A DNA stretch of 64,000 nt from Promethearchaeota archaeon (GTDB lineage: Archaea; Asgardarchaeota; Lokiarchaeia; Sigyniarchaeales; SOKP01), in the NCBI GenBank assembly GCA_019057865.1, contig JAHLWP010000015.1:22225-86224 (forward strand). The letters are read 5' to 3'. A program made the translations under genes and the position numbers. Numbering within the stretch: the stretch's first letter is position 1; every line of letters starts with the position of its first letter. The notes under the pieces are model-generated. The model did no database searches. It worked only from the letters and a program-made list of their open reading frames with translations, and was not told where the DNA came from. This document shows, in pieces, positions 36,905-46,168 of this stretch.

Positions 36905-37459
36905 TTATTTTTTTGGTTTGAAAATTATTGCCGGTTTAGTTCTCTCAGAATAAGTAAAATTATCTGCTTCTTTAATGTCGCCATATTTTGCTTTAAGTTC
37001 TTCTAAATTACCGGCATAGAGAGCTCTAGGTCGGCATGTCTGAACACATACTGGTATTTTATTTTCTAAGTTTCTATCTAAACAAAAAGTGCACTTTCGC
37101 ATCTTCGCTCCTTTTTGGGGTCCAAATTGTGGCGCATCGTAAGGACATGCCTTTAAGCATTTAGAATCACATTCCTCATTACCTAAGCATTTAATGCTAT
37201 CCACAATTACTATTCCATCTTCTCCTCTTTTTGTTATAGCATTAACAGGACAAACAGGGATGCAGACAGGATCTTCGCAATGATAACATGGTCTTATTAA
37301 ATAACTTACAAAAACATTTGGAGTCTTTCCTTTTTCGTTATATAGTACGTTCATCCAAAATTCTGGTCCTGCCGTAACGTCATTCCAATCTTTGCAGGCG
37401 ACTATGCATGCAGCACATCCTGTACATCGCGTTTGATCAAAATAGAAACCAATCTGCAT
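36905..37459 (-). CDS. DmsB-like iron-sulfur subunit 1
   Basis: The 184-residue ferredoxin-type subunit holds four [4Fe-4S] cysteine groups, beginning 'RCTGCAACIVACK' and including 'CYHCEDPVCIPVCPVNA', 'CLGNEECDSKCLKACPYDA' and 'CTFCLD'. It is the electron-transfer partner of the molybdopterin subunit encoded just upstream. Its ATG is 1 base from the end of that gene and has a strong GGAGGTGA site inside it, so translation is coupled. No membrane anchor subunit (DmsC type) or Tat signal is present in the locus, so the complex is probably soluble in the cytoplasm. Confidence 0.92.
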   Translation of the reverse strand: MQIGFYFDQTRCTGCAACIVACKDWNDVTAGPEFWMNVLYNEKGKTPNVFVSYLIRPCYHCEDPVCIPVCPVNAITKRGEDGIVIVDSIKCLGNEECDSKCLKACPYDAPQFGPQKGAKMRKCTFCLDRNLENKIPVCVQTCRPRALYAGNLEELKAKYGDIKEADNFTYSERTKPAIIFKPKK

Positions 37460-37460
37460 T

Positions 37461-39710
37461 TTATTTCACCTCCGGTTTATCTTTGCTTACTTGAACAAGA
37501 CAAGTTTTTAAACAACAAGCCCCATCAGGAGCATAAGCATTTTTAGTCAAAGTATTGGGACAGCCACCTCTATCAATCCCTTCCTCATCGGGAGTATACC
37601 ATGCACCTTCATGGATGACTATAACTCCAGGAATAATCCGTTCCGTAACCCATGCTTCAATTGATAAAATCCCTCTATCATTATAAACATATATTAAATC
37701 TCCTGTCTTAATATCCCTAGGTTCAGCATCAATGGAATTAATCCAACACCTATGATGATCAACCTCTTTAAGCCATTCAACATGGTATAATTCGGAATGA
37801 ACTCTATTCTTAGGGTGCGGAGAAAGCATTTGTAATGGATATTTTTCAATTAATGAATCAAATCTATCTTCCCAAGTACTTAAATATTTAGGAATAGGGG
37901 GTAAATTGGGATCATTTATATCAGCTACTCGTTGTGAAAAGATTTCAATCTTTCCTGAAGGCGTCTTGAAAGGATTGTTTTCAGGGTCTTCTATTTGTTT
38001 TTTAAACGCCACATAGGGTTCGTCTAATTTTACTCTCCAAATTCCATCTTCTTTATATTTATCGTAATCGGTGACATGCTCTTTAATATCTTTGGTCCCT
38101 CTCCAAAACCTTTTTAATTGCCTAGTTTCATCATAATGTTTAAAATCTTCAATACCTAACCTTACTGCGAGTTCCTCAGCAATAGTTATATCATGCTTGC
38201 ACTCTCCTACTAGTTCAATAGCTTTATTCATGTATCCAAAATATGGTCCAGATGGCCAAGGTCGAGTTAAATCAGATCTTTCTGCCATACTAGTTGTTGG
38301 TAATACGATGTCTGCATACCTGGCTGTTGGTGTCATGAATTTTTCAACACTAACCATATATTCGAGCTTTTTTAATGCTTCTGCATTGTGATTAGTATTA
38401 CCTAACTGATTTAAAAAATTATTACCGCAAAACCATCCAAATTTGATGTCGTATGGATAACCACCTTCCTTACCTTCTAAAATCTGATCAAACATCTTAT
38501 TAGTATGAACCCTTGTGCGTAAGCGATGTTTTAAGTTCACTGATCCTCGTACTGAAATTCTATCAGGATGGTTTTCTTCAACCGGATTCCTACTTGGAGG
38601 TAAAATGAATGGTCCAAAAAACATGTGAGCTATTGGAATACCCATTAATCCTCCACAAGCAGCACCACCTTTTCGTCCAACATTTCCAGTCATTGCAGAT
38701 AATGTCATAGCAGCTCTATTATATTGTCCACCCATTGCACTGCGTGCTGGACCTTGACAGTCCATTAACGCCGCTGGTTTAGTGGTTGCATATTCACGAG
38801 CTAATTCTCTGATCGTTTCTGCTAGTACGTTGCAGATCTTTTCAGCCCATTCAGGTGTTTTTTCAACATCGTCTTCTTCTCCCATTACATATTCCTTAAA
38901 TTTCTCAAATCCAACCGTATATTTATCCAAGAACAATTGGTCATGAAGATTTTCTTTTATCATTACATTAGCCATGGCAACCATCATTGTCACATCAGTA
39001 CCTGGTACAATAGGAATCCATTTGTCAGCTACAACAACATCTGTATCTGAGTATTTAGGATTAATACTTATAACTTTAGCACCTTTTTCATGTGCTTTTA
39101 TAAGATAATACAAAGCATCTGTTCCTGAATTCATTCTCGCTGGATTCCAGCCCCATAATATAATTAATTTTGAATTTAACATATCTTCCCGGCTATGACC
39201 CACAAAAGGAGATGCATATTGAGTCATTGTCGCCCAAACAGCACCCTCAGAGGATACATTTCCATGATGCGTGGAGAAACCACCAAAATGGGTAAATAAT
39301 CTAATCATTGCGAGTATAGGATGATGATATGCGCCGATATAACCACCACCCATAGGAAGAAATATTGCTTCATTACCATATTTTTCTTTAGTATATTTAA
39401 GTTTTTCAGCTATTTCAACCAATGCTTCATCCCATGAAATGCGTTTAAACTTACCCTCTCCTTTTAGTCCGACTCTCTTCAGTGGATACTTAAGCCTTTC
39501 TGGATGGTAAATCTCTTTTCGAAGAGCGCGACATTTTAAGCAGGTCCTAAGTTGGTTTTCTTCATCAGCTAAGTCATCCCCCTCAACACGGATAATTTTA
39601 CCATTCTTTACATGAAATTTAATAGGACAACGTCCTCCACAATCGAATGCTGATGTAGTCCTTATAAACTTAATTTCATTAGCTTCCTGTTGTTCTTTTT
39701 GATTTTCCAT
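37461..39710 (-). CDS. DMSO-reductase-family molybdopterin/tungstopterin subunit 1
   Basis: This 749-residue catalytic subunit binds a bis-pterin Mo or W cofactor. Typical blocks are 'GKFKRISWDEALVEIA', 'LIILWGWNPA', 'GNVGRKGGAACGG', 'PTARYADIVLPTTSMAERSD' and the C-terminal 'EGAWYTPDEEGIDRGGCPN'. The N-terminal Fe-S motif is unusual: C24-x3-C28, then C57-x2-C60. The first canonical Cys is absent and an additional Cys replaces the Gly after the basic electron-transfer residue. The Mo ligand is probably a Ser in 'NVSSEGA'. There is no Tat signal, so the enzyme is cytosolic. Possible reactions include oxide reduction or transhydroxylation; the substrate is unknown. Confidence 0.9.
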   Translation of the reverse strand: MENQKEQQEANEIKFIRTTSAFDCGGRCPIKFHVKNGKIIRVEGDDLADEENQLRTCLKCRALRKEIYHPERLKYPLKRVGLKGEGKFKRISWDEALVEIAEKLKYTKEKYGNEAIFLPMGGGYIGAYHHPILAMIRLFTHFGGFSTHHGNVSSEGAVWATMTQYASPFVGHSREDMLNSKLIILWGWNPARMNSGTDALYYLIKAHEKGAKVISINPKYSDTDVVVADKWIPIVPGTDVTMMVAMANVMIKENLHDQLFLDKYTVGFEKFKEYVMGEEDDVEKTPEWAEKICNVLAETIRELAREYATTKPAALMDCQGPARSAMGGQYNRAAMTLSAMTGNVGRKGGAACGGLMGIPIAHMFFGPFILPPSRNPVEENHPDRISVRGSVNLKHRLRTRVHTNKMFDQILEGKEGGYPYDIKFGWFCGNNFLNQLGNTNHNAEALKKLEYMVSVEKFMTPTARYADIVLPTTSMAERSDLTRPWPSGPYFGYMNKAIELVGECKHDITIAEELAVRLGIEDFKHYDETRQLKRFWRGTKDIKEHVTDYDKYKEDGIWRVKLDEPYVAFKKQIEDPENNPFKTPSGKIEIFSQRVADINDPNLPPIPKYLSTWEDRFDSLIEKYPLQMLSPHPKNRVHSELYHVEWLKEVDHHRCWINSIDAEPRDIKTGDLIYVYNDRGILSIEAWVTERIIPGVIVIHEGAWYTPDEEGIDRGGCPNTLTKNAYAPDGACCLKTCLVQVSKDKPEVK

Positions 39711-39821
39711 AAAATCATCTTGTATATAATTGTAATATTTTTAGATGTATTAGTTATTAAATTTTTATAATTACATGTAAGTTAACCCTGTAATTACTAT
39801 TATTATTTTTAATGAGCTAAT

Positions 39822-39845
39822 ATGTATCTTATATACGAGATACAT
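39822..39845. promoter_or_regulatory. inverted repeat in the divergent dms promoter region
   Basis: ATGTATCT and AGATACAT are perfect 8-bp arms with the 8-base spacer TATATACG. They lie between the two divergent molybdopterin operons. A further palindrome, TTACATGTAA, lies at 39771-39780. The site is a likely operator for coordinated or alternative expression of the two pairs. Confidence 0.5.
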
Positions 39846-39942
39846 TCATTAAGAATAATTATTTCATAAAAATTATTTAAAAACTGTATATTTTTTCTAG
39901 TTAAAATTTATCTTAAAATAAAAAAAATTAAGTGAAATAAAA

Positions 39943-42207
39943 ATAAAAGAGAATAACATCAATATAATTAAAACTGGTTGTTGTCATGACTGTGGTGGAC
40001 GATGTGTTCTTAGAGTACATGTTAAAGATGGTAAAATCATAAGAATTGAAACTGACAATGGAGAAGAACCTCAATTAAGAGCCTGTGTACGTGGAAGAGC
40101 CTATAGACAAAGAGTTTATTCCCCAGATAGACTAAGATATCCTCTGCGCCGTAGTGGTGAACGAGGTGAAGATAAATTTGAACGGATTTCATGGGATGAA
40201 GCTCTTGAAATAGTCGCTTCCAAACTTATAGAAATTAAGGAAAAATATGGTAATTCCGCTATACTATTGGTTCCAGGTGGTGGAAACCAGGGGATGATTC
40301 ATGGAATCATACCAATTGCTATAATGTTACATCAAATTGGAGGATATACTAGAATGTGGGGAGCTCCTTCATATGAAGGGGCATTATTTGCCTCGATGGC
40401 GACTTATGGAACAATGATGACTGGTAATGCGCGTGAAGATCTATTAAATTCAAAACTCATTATTATGTGGGGCTGGAATCCTGCTAACACAATTTGGGAA
40501 CCTGGAACAAGTCTAATGTTAGCTAAAACTAAAGAGAAAGGAATTAAAATAATAGCTATAGATCCTATCTTTACAGATTCAGCGGCAATACTTGCTAATC
40601 AATGGATTCCAATTCGACCAGGTACTGATACGGCAATATTAATTGCGATGGCTTACACAATTATTAAAGAAAATCTTCAGGATCAAGCCTTTTTAGATAA
40701 ATATACTGTTGGATTTGATAAATTCAAGGAATATGTAATGGGAGAAGAAGACGGTGTTGAAAAAACACCACAATGGGCAGAGAAAATTACATCTGTACCT
40801 TCAGAGGTTATTGAAGACTTAGCACGGGAATATGCCACTTCTAAACCAGCGGCTCTTATAGCAGGGTGGGGTCCTGCGAGAACTGCCTTTGGAGAACAAT
40901 ATTCCCGCGCTGCTAATGTGCTTTGTGCTATTACAGGGAACATTGGAATTAATGGGGGTTATGCCTCTGGTTTTATGAGAGCATATTATAGTCGTGAGCG
41001 GATAGTACCTGGAGGGAAAAAAACGAGAGATATTTCTACTATAGAAGAAATGCCAAAAAAACCAAGATTACAAGATAATCCGGTTGATTTTAGGGCTCCA
41101 CCTCGTAAAGATGCTTTATATAAAATAAAAGGTGGGACAAATCCTGCAAACACTAGAATTCACTATAATGATTATTATGAAGCAATTCTACAAGGAAAAA
41201 AAGCAGGTTACCCTGCTGATATTAAAATGGCTTATATTGCAGGAACAAACCGATTAAACCAGTTTAGTAATGTAAATAAAGGTGTTAAAGCTTTTAAATC
41301 ACTTGAATTTATAGTTATTCATGAACAATTTTTGACACCTACAGCGAAATTTGCTGACATTATTTTGCCAGTAAATACTTTCATGGAACGTAATGATGCT
41401 GCTGTCCCTTGGCTTGGTTCTCCTTATTATATTTATTTGAATAAAGCTATTGATTCCATGTATGAATCAAAATCTGATCTAGAAATATGCCGGGAGCTTT
41501 TAAAAAGAATGGGTATTAAATCAAGTCTTTTAGATCTGAATGAGGATCAAATATTAAGGCTATTTATAGCTCCACGAAAGGACATTAAAAATTATAATAA
41601 AATGAGAAGAGATGGTTATTATAAAGTTAAAGTTGAGGAGCCATTTGTAGCATTTAAAGATCAAATAGAGGATCCTGAGAACAAACCCTTTCCTACTTTA
41701 TCAGGCAAAATTGAAATATATTGTGAACATATAGCAGAAAAAAATATTCCCTTAATGCCACCAATTCCAAAATATTTTAGTCATGATGAACATTATGACT
41801 CTCCAAAAGCTAATAAATATCCTTTACAACTTATTACACCTCATAATAAAAGGAGAACCCATTCAACATTAAATATGATCCCATGGTTGGAAGAAATAGA
41901 ACCACATGCGGTTTGGATTAATCCAGAGGATGCAAAACCAAGAAAAATCAATGAAGGAGATTTAGTAGACATTTATAATGATAGAGGTAGAATTCGAATT
42001 CCTGCTAAAGTTACAGAGAGGGTAATACCTGGAGTTGTAGTAGTATATCAAGGGAGCTGGTATAATCCTAATAAGGAGGGAGTGGATCTTGGAGGGTGTG
42101 CTAATGTATTAACAAACGATGTTCACTCTCCGGGTGGGGCTTTTCCAATGAATAGTAATCTTGTGCAAGTAGAATTATACGTAAAAAAACAAGCTGAGGG
42201 ATTGTAA
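39943..42207 (+). CDS. DMSO-reductase-family molybdopterin/tungstopterin subunit 2 (AUA start)
   Basis: The conserved reading frame runs from about 39922 and encodes the Fe-S motif C13/C14, C17, C21, C48 with the normal 'ACVRGRAYR' sequence, then the standard family blocks ('SWDEALEIVA', 'LIIMWGWNPA', 'GNIGINGG', 'YQGSWYNPNKEGVDLGGCAN'). The first ATG/GTG/TTG in frame is TTG 40267, which would cut off the Fe-S domain. ATA 39943, with AGTGA 12 nt upstream, gives 754 residues, close to the 749 of its paralogue. It lacks a Tat signal. It overlaps its Fe-S partner by one base. The likely Mo ligand lies in 'APSYEGA'. Confidence 0.85.
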   Translation: MKENNINIIKTGCCHDCGGRCVLRVHVKDGKIIRIETDNGEEPQLRACVRGRAYRQRVYSPDRLRYPLRRSGERGEDKFERISWDEALEIVASKLIEIKEKYGNSAILLVPGGGNQGMIHGIIPIAIMLHQIGGYTRMWGAPSYEGALFASMATYGTMMTGNAREDLLNSKLIIMWGWNPANTIWEPGTSLMLAKTKEKGIKIIAIDPIFTDSAAILANQWIPIRPGTDTAILIAMAYTIIKENLQDQAFLDKYTVGFDKFKEYVMGEEDGVEKTPQWAEKITSVPSEVIEDLAREYATSKPAALIAGWGPARTAFGEQYSRAANVLCAITGNIGINGGYASGFMRAYYSRERIVPGGKKTRDISTIEEMPKKPRLQDNPVDFRAPPRKDALYKIKGGTNPANTRIHYNDYYEAILQGKKAGYPADIKMAYIAGTNRLNQFSNVNKGVKAFKSLEFIVIHEQFLTPTAKFADIILPVNTFMERNDAAVPWLGSPYYIYLNKAIDSMYESKSDLEICRELLKRMGIKSSLLDLNEDQILRLFIAPRKDIKNYNKMRRDGYYKVKVEEPFVAFKDQIEDPENKPFPTLSGKIEIYCEHIAEKNIPLMPPIPKYFSHDEHYDSPKANKYPLQLITPHNKRRTHSTLNMIPWLEEIEPHAVWINPEDAKPRKINEGDLVDIYNDRGRIRIPAKVTERVIPGVVVVYQGSWYNPNKEGVDLGGCANVLTNDVHSPGGAFPMNSNLVQVELYVKKQAEGL

Positions 42208-42776
42208 TGCCACAAATGGGTTTTTATTTTGATCAAACTCGCTGTACTGGTTGCTTCGCGTGTGCCGTTGCCTGTAAAGATTGGCATGATATCCCAGCTG
42301 GTCCAATTAATTGGTTAAGAATTAAAGAAATTGAAAAAGGAAAATATCCAAAACTATTTTTAACTTACCTTGTTCAAGCATGTAATCACTGTACTGATCC
42401 TCCATGTATAAAGGCATGTCCCGTTAATGCAATAATAAAAAGAGAGTCTGATGGTGTTGTAGTAGTAAATCAAAAAATTTGTATAGGCAAGAACGAATGT
42501 GGATTTAAATGCCTAAAAGTATGTCCTTGGGATGCCCCTCAATTTGGGTTAGAGGAAAATGCTAAAATGCAAAAGTGTGATCTATGTCTAGAACGTTTAA
42601 AACATGGTCAACAAACTATATGTGTTGAAGCTTGTCCTATGTATGCTTTGGATGTAGGTCCTATGAATAAGCTTCGTGAAAAATACGGTAATAATGTTGA
42701 TGCTGAAGGTTTTAACTATTCAGAAAAATATAAACCTTCAATAGTGTTTAAACCAAGATTTTATGATAAAAAATAG
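42207..42776 (+). CDS. DmsB-like iron-sulfur subunit 2
   Basis: The 189-residue partner of the preceding catalytic subunit shares an ATG that overlaps the upstream TAA by one base. It carries four [4Fe-4S] groups: 'CTGCFACAVACKDW', 'CNHCTDPPCIKACPVNA', 'CIGKNECGFKCLKVCPWDA' and 'CDLCLERL...CVEACP'. It is closely similar to the subunit at 36905-37459 over its full length, so the two operons are duplicates that now face away from each other. Its C-terminal 'NYSEKYKPSIVFKP' matches the paralogue's end. Confidence 0.92.
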   Translation: MPQMGFYFDQTRCTGCFACAVACKDWHDIPAGPINWLRIKEIEKGKYPKLFLTYLVQACNHCTDPPCIKACPVNAIIKRESDGVVVVNQKICIGKNECGFKCLKVCPWDAPQFGLEENAKMQKCDLCLERLKHGQQTICVEACPMYALDVGPMNKLREKYGNNVDAEGFNYSEKYKPSIVFKPRFYDKK

Positions 42777-42866
42777 ATTAAGTTTTTCTCTAATTCTGTT
42801 TTATTTAACAAATTAATAGATTTGAAAAATTAAATTTAAATCAAACTAAAAGGTGATTATTAAAAA

Positions 42867-43694
42867 ATGTCTGAAGAAAAAAGGTACGAACATATTAAAA
42901 TAGAAAAAGTTGCTGATAGCAACTATGCTGTAATCATTATAAATCGACCTGATAAATTGAATGCTCTTCAAAATCAAACATTGAGGGAAATTGCTGAATC
43001 TTTACAATCTATGGATACAGATCAAGACATACGATGTGTAGTATTACGAGGGACAAAAGAATTCACTAAAAAAAGAGCCTTTTCCGCAGGAGCAGATCTC
43101 TCTGATAGAGGAAGTGGTGATCTTGATCCTGATAATTTAAGACATCAAAGTCATGCTATGTACAGAAGACAAAAATACTATGATTTAATTGAAGAATTCC
43201 CAAAACCTTTAATTGCTGCTATAGATGGTTATGCTTTGGGTGGTGGATTTGAATTAGTTCTGGTTTGTGATATCTCTATCGCTTCTAAACGTTCAATATT
43301 TGGATTTCCTGAAATTCAACGAGGTATTTTTCCTGCTAATGGTGGAACTCAAAGATTAATTAGAAACCTTGGTAAAATGAGAGTGAAGAGAATGATGTTT
43401 TTTGGTGAACATTATACTGCTGAGCAAATGTTTGAATGGGGAGTTATTTCTTTTGTGGTTGATGACGATAATTTTGAGGATTTTGTTCATGAAAGGGCAA
43501 CATGGTTAGGGAGTGCTGCGACAAATAGTCTATTTTTGATTAAAAAGTCTATTGACTATGGAACTCAGATACCCCTAAGAATAGGCTTACAATTTGAGCA
43601 AATGGGTTATGCGATTAATTCTCGGAGTAAGGATGTTACTGAAGGAGTTAGTGCCTTCCTAGAAAAAAGAAAACCTAAATTTCAAGGTAAATAG
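42867..43694 (+). CDS. enoyl-CoA hydratase
   Basis: This crotonase-fold enzyme of 275 residues adds water to 2-enoyl-CoA. Both catalytic glutamates are present with the exact 20-residue spacing of rat mitochondrial hydratase: E129 in 'GGGFEL' and E149 in 'FPEIQRG'. The oxyanion hole is formed by 'AFSAGADL' and 'ALGGGF'. A strong GGTGAT site lies 15 nt before the ATG. It is the first of a run of beta-oxidation genes on the plus strand. Because both Glu residues are kept, it should be a true hydratase, unlike the crotonase at 53722. Confidence 0.92.
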   Translation: MSEEKRYEHIKIEKVADSNYAVIIINRPDKLNALQNQTLREIAESLQSMDTDQDIRCVVLRGTKEFTKKRAFSAGADLSDRGSGDLDPDNLRHQSHAMYRRQKYYDLIEEFPKPLIAAIDGYALGGGFELVLVCDISIASKRSIFGFPEIQRGIFPANGGTQRLIRNLGKMRVKRMMFFGEHYTAEQMFEWGVISFVVDDDNFEDFVHERATWLGSAATNSLFLIKKSIDYGTQIPLRIGLQFEQMGYAINSRSKDVTEGVSAFLEKRKPKFQGK

Positions 43695-43837
43695 AGAGAA
43701 TTTTGTTATAAATTCTTCATTTTTTTTCTCAATTGAAAACATTAAAAAGGATGTTAAATAAATTTTTTTATCAAATTTGCTAACTTGGTAAATTTTAAAA
43801 TAAATGAAGTTTTTTACAATAAAAAATATCATAAAAA

Positions 43838-45133
43838 TTGAGTGAAAATAGATTGAATTTAAAAGAAGTCTGGTTAGTTGATTACGCTCGAACACCTTTT
43901 TCGCGTTCCAGACCACAACAGCCTGAAAGGGATGTTTTTGGAGAAATTCGTGGTGACGAATTACTTGCGAATTTATTAATAAAGTTTTTTGACGAAAAAT
44001 TAGCTGATAAAGGTATAACTAAAAAAGAAATTGAGGAAGTTTCAATAGGTATTGCTTCTGGTGTTTTAGAAAATTGGACTTATGGTGGAAAAATTCCTCT
44101 CTTTTTATCAGGATTTCCAAATGAAGTGTCTTCATTTATGATAGATAAACAATGTGCTTCAGCAGGTGCTGGAATGCATGCATTGATAATGCATATTATG
44201 ACGGGAAATAGCAAAGTGGTTTTAGCGACTGGTATGGAACATATGACAAGAGTTCGGAGGGTCGGAATTGCACCTGAGTGGGAACGATTTTCTAACGAGA
44301 AAAGCAAATTTTATAACCCCGATATTGATATAATGAATTCGACTAATATGTTACAAACTGCTCAAAGATTATATGAAGAAGAAGTACCACGATTTACAAA
44401 AGAAGATTTAGACAAGTTTGGTGTAAGGAGTCATAATTTAACAGTTAAAAACCAAGAAGCTGGATGGTTTAAAGGTGAAATAATTCCGATTGAAGGTCAT
44501 ATTGAGGGAAATGTTGATGAGCCAATGATGGTTGATAGAGATATGGCAGCAAGAAAATCTACTTTAGAAGGAGTCGCAGGATTACGTAGAATATCTATAC
44601 CATTCTATTTAGAAAAAAATGGTGGCAAACAGGGGTATATTGATAGAGAAGGAACGGAGGAAGGTGTAATAACAGCGGCAAATTCATCTCCTTTAAATGC
44701 AGGAGCTACAGCAGCAGTTCTTATGGAGGCTGAAGAGGCAAGAAAAAGAAGATTAGAGCCAATGGCACGAATTGTATCAATTGGTTGGGCAGCAGTAGAT
44801 CCAAGAGTTATGGGACGAGGACCAGTTCCGGCTACTCGTAAAGCATTAGAATATGCTGGATTACAGGCAGATGATATTGATTACTGGGAAATAAATGAGG
44901 CCTTTTGTATAGTTGCTTTGAATTGTATGGACAAATTCAACATTCCGGAAGAAAAGGTTAATATTATGGGAGGTTCTACTGCAATAGGTCATCCTTTAGG
45001 ATCAACGGTGATTCGTCTCACTGGGACATTAGCACGCATATTAAAAGATAAGAAAGCAAAATATGGTGTAGCTAATGCGTGTGTGGGAGGAGGACAAGGA
45101 TTAGCAACCATAATTGAAAATCTAGATGTTTAA
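43838..45133 (+). CDS. thiolase (acetyl-CoA acyltransferase)
   Basis: This enzyme cleaves 3-oxoacyl-CoA with CoA in beta-oxidation, or condenses acetyl-CoA. The nucleophile is C106 in 'DKQCASAGAGMHAL'. The His of 'GGSTAIGHPLGS' and the second Cys of 'NACVGGGQG' complete the active site, and the 'NEAF' motif is present. With 431 residues it is longer than the usual 390-400. The start is TTG; a stop lies two codons upstream, so no earlier start is possible. It follows the hydratase by about 140 bases and belongs to the same functional run. Confidence 0.93.
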   Translation: MSENRLNLKEVWLVDYARTPFSRSRPQQPERDVFGEIRGDELLANLLIKFFDEKLADKGITKKEIEEVSIGIASGVLENWTYGGKIPLFLSGFPNEVSSFMIDKQCASAGAGMHALIMHIMTGNSKVVLATGMEHMTRVRRVGIAPEWERFSNEKSKFYNPDIDIMNSTNMLQTAQRLYEEEVPRFTKEDLDKFGVRSHNLTVKNQEAGWFKGEIIPIEGHIEGNVDEPMMVDRDMAARKSTLEGVAGLRRISIPFYLEKNGGKQGYIDREGTEEGVITAANSSPLNAGATAAVLMEAEEARKRRLEPMARIVSIGWAAVDPRVMGRGPVPATRKALEYAGLQADDIDYWEINEAFCIVALNCMDKFNIPEEKVNIMGGSTAIGHPLGSTVIRLTGTLARILKDKKAKYGVANACVGGGQGLATIIENLDV

Positions 45134-45212
45134 AATCATTTATAAATACAATATTTTTTATCTTTTTCATGTTACTATCTATTATTATTAATTTAGGAAA
45201 ATCTAAGAAAAC

Positions 45213-46106
45213 GTGAATACATTGGTCTTTATAAATAAAGAAGGAAAGTTTAATGATAATACTTGGTTGATTGATGGAAATTTATTCGGAGGGAAGGGAA
45301 ATTTATCAATTTATATTATTGAAAATAATGGCATTCGAATTATGATTGATACTTCTGAAAAAGCAGCAGTACCCAAAATTATTGAAAAGTTGAAAGAATT
45401 TAAAATTTATCCCATACATAAGATCTTCCTTACGCATTCCCATTTTGATCATGTAGATGGGGTCCATGAATTACAGAAATCAATGAAGGATATAAAGATT
45501 GAAGTTTTAGCGTCGGAAAATGCAATAGAGAACTTAAAAAATCCCCATAACATGAATGATGTATTTGCAACCAAAATGGAACCAATAGAAGATGTTATAC
45601 CTTTAAAAGATAATGAAACTATTGATTTAAATGGTTTAGAATTAAAAGTCCTGAATGTTTACGGTCATACTATGGATTGTATTGCGCTATTTGACAAAAA
45701 AAATAAGAATATATTCACTGGTGATGCAATTATCGATAAATCTAGTATTTATTATTTCCAACCTACTTTTATGCCACCAGATTTTCATGAAACGGAATTA
45801 TTAAAAACATTTCAGAGACTTAGGAATATAAAAGATGAATTAACTTCAATATCATTAGCCCATTATGGTGTATGGACAGAGGAAGATTTCAAACAAATAA
45901 TAAATAATATGGAAGAATTACATTTCGCCACAAAAGATTCAATTATTAAGTGGTATAAAGAAAATCCTTCATTTAATTACTTAGCTCTCAAGTTTCATGA
46001 AACCTTCACACCCAAATCTAAGATTATCAAATACGGAAATATAGGATTTTTAGAAAGACAAATGGAATTTTTTGTTGATAGTTTAAAGAGAAGTGGATTT
46101 ATTTAA
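45213..46106 (+). CDS. metallo-beta-lactamase fold hydrolase
   Basis: The 297-residue protein has the zinc motif 'THSHFDHVDG' near residue 75, a third His in 'YGHTMDCIALF', the bridging Asp in 'FTGDAII' and a final His in 'LAHYGVW'. The C-terminal third is helical. Such proteins hydrolyse thioesters, lactones or phosphoesters; a thioesterase role would suit the surrounding acyl-CoA genes but is inferred from context only. The start codon is GTG 45213, without a clear ribosome site. It lies about 80 bases after thiolase on the same strand. Confidence 0.85.
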   Translation: MNTLVFINKEGKFNDNTWLIDGNLFGGKGNLSIYIIENNGIRIMIDTSEKAAVPKIIEKLKEFKIYPIHKIFLTHSHFDHVDGVHELQKSMKDIKIEVLASENAIENLKNPHNMNDVFATKMEPIEDVIPLKDNETIDLNGLELKVLNVYGHTMDCIALFDKKNKNIFTGDAIIDKSSIYYFQPTFMPPDFHETELLKTFQRLRNIKDELTSISLAHYGVWTEEDFKQIINNMEELHFATKDSIIKWYKENPSFNYLALKFHETFTPKSKIIKYGNIGFLERQMEFFVDSLKRSGFI

Positions 46107-46168
46107 TATAAAAAATTGATATTCAATATGAAAAATAAATAAATTATTTTGTTAAAGGTGATAAAATA

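Noticed and set aside
43659..43916. 85-codon minus-strand frame across the start of thiolase.
   Set aside because: It overlaps two conserved genes and consists of Phe/Ile/Lys-rich A/T coding noise.
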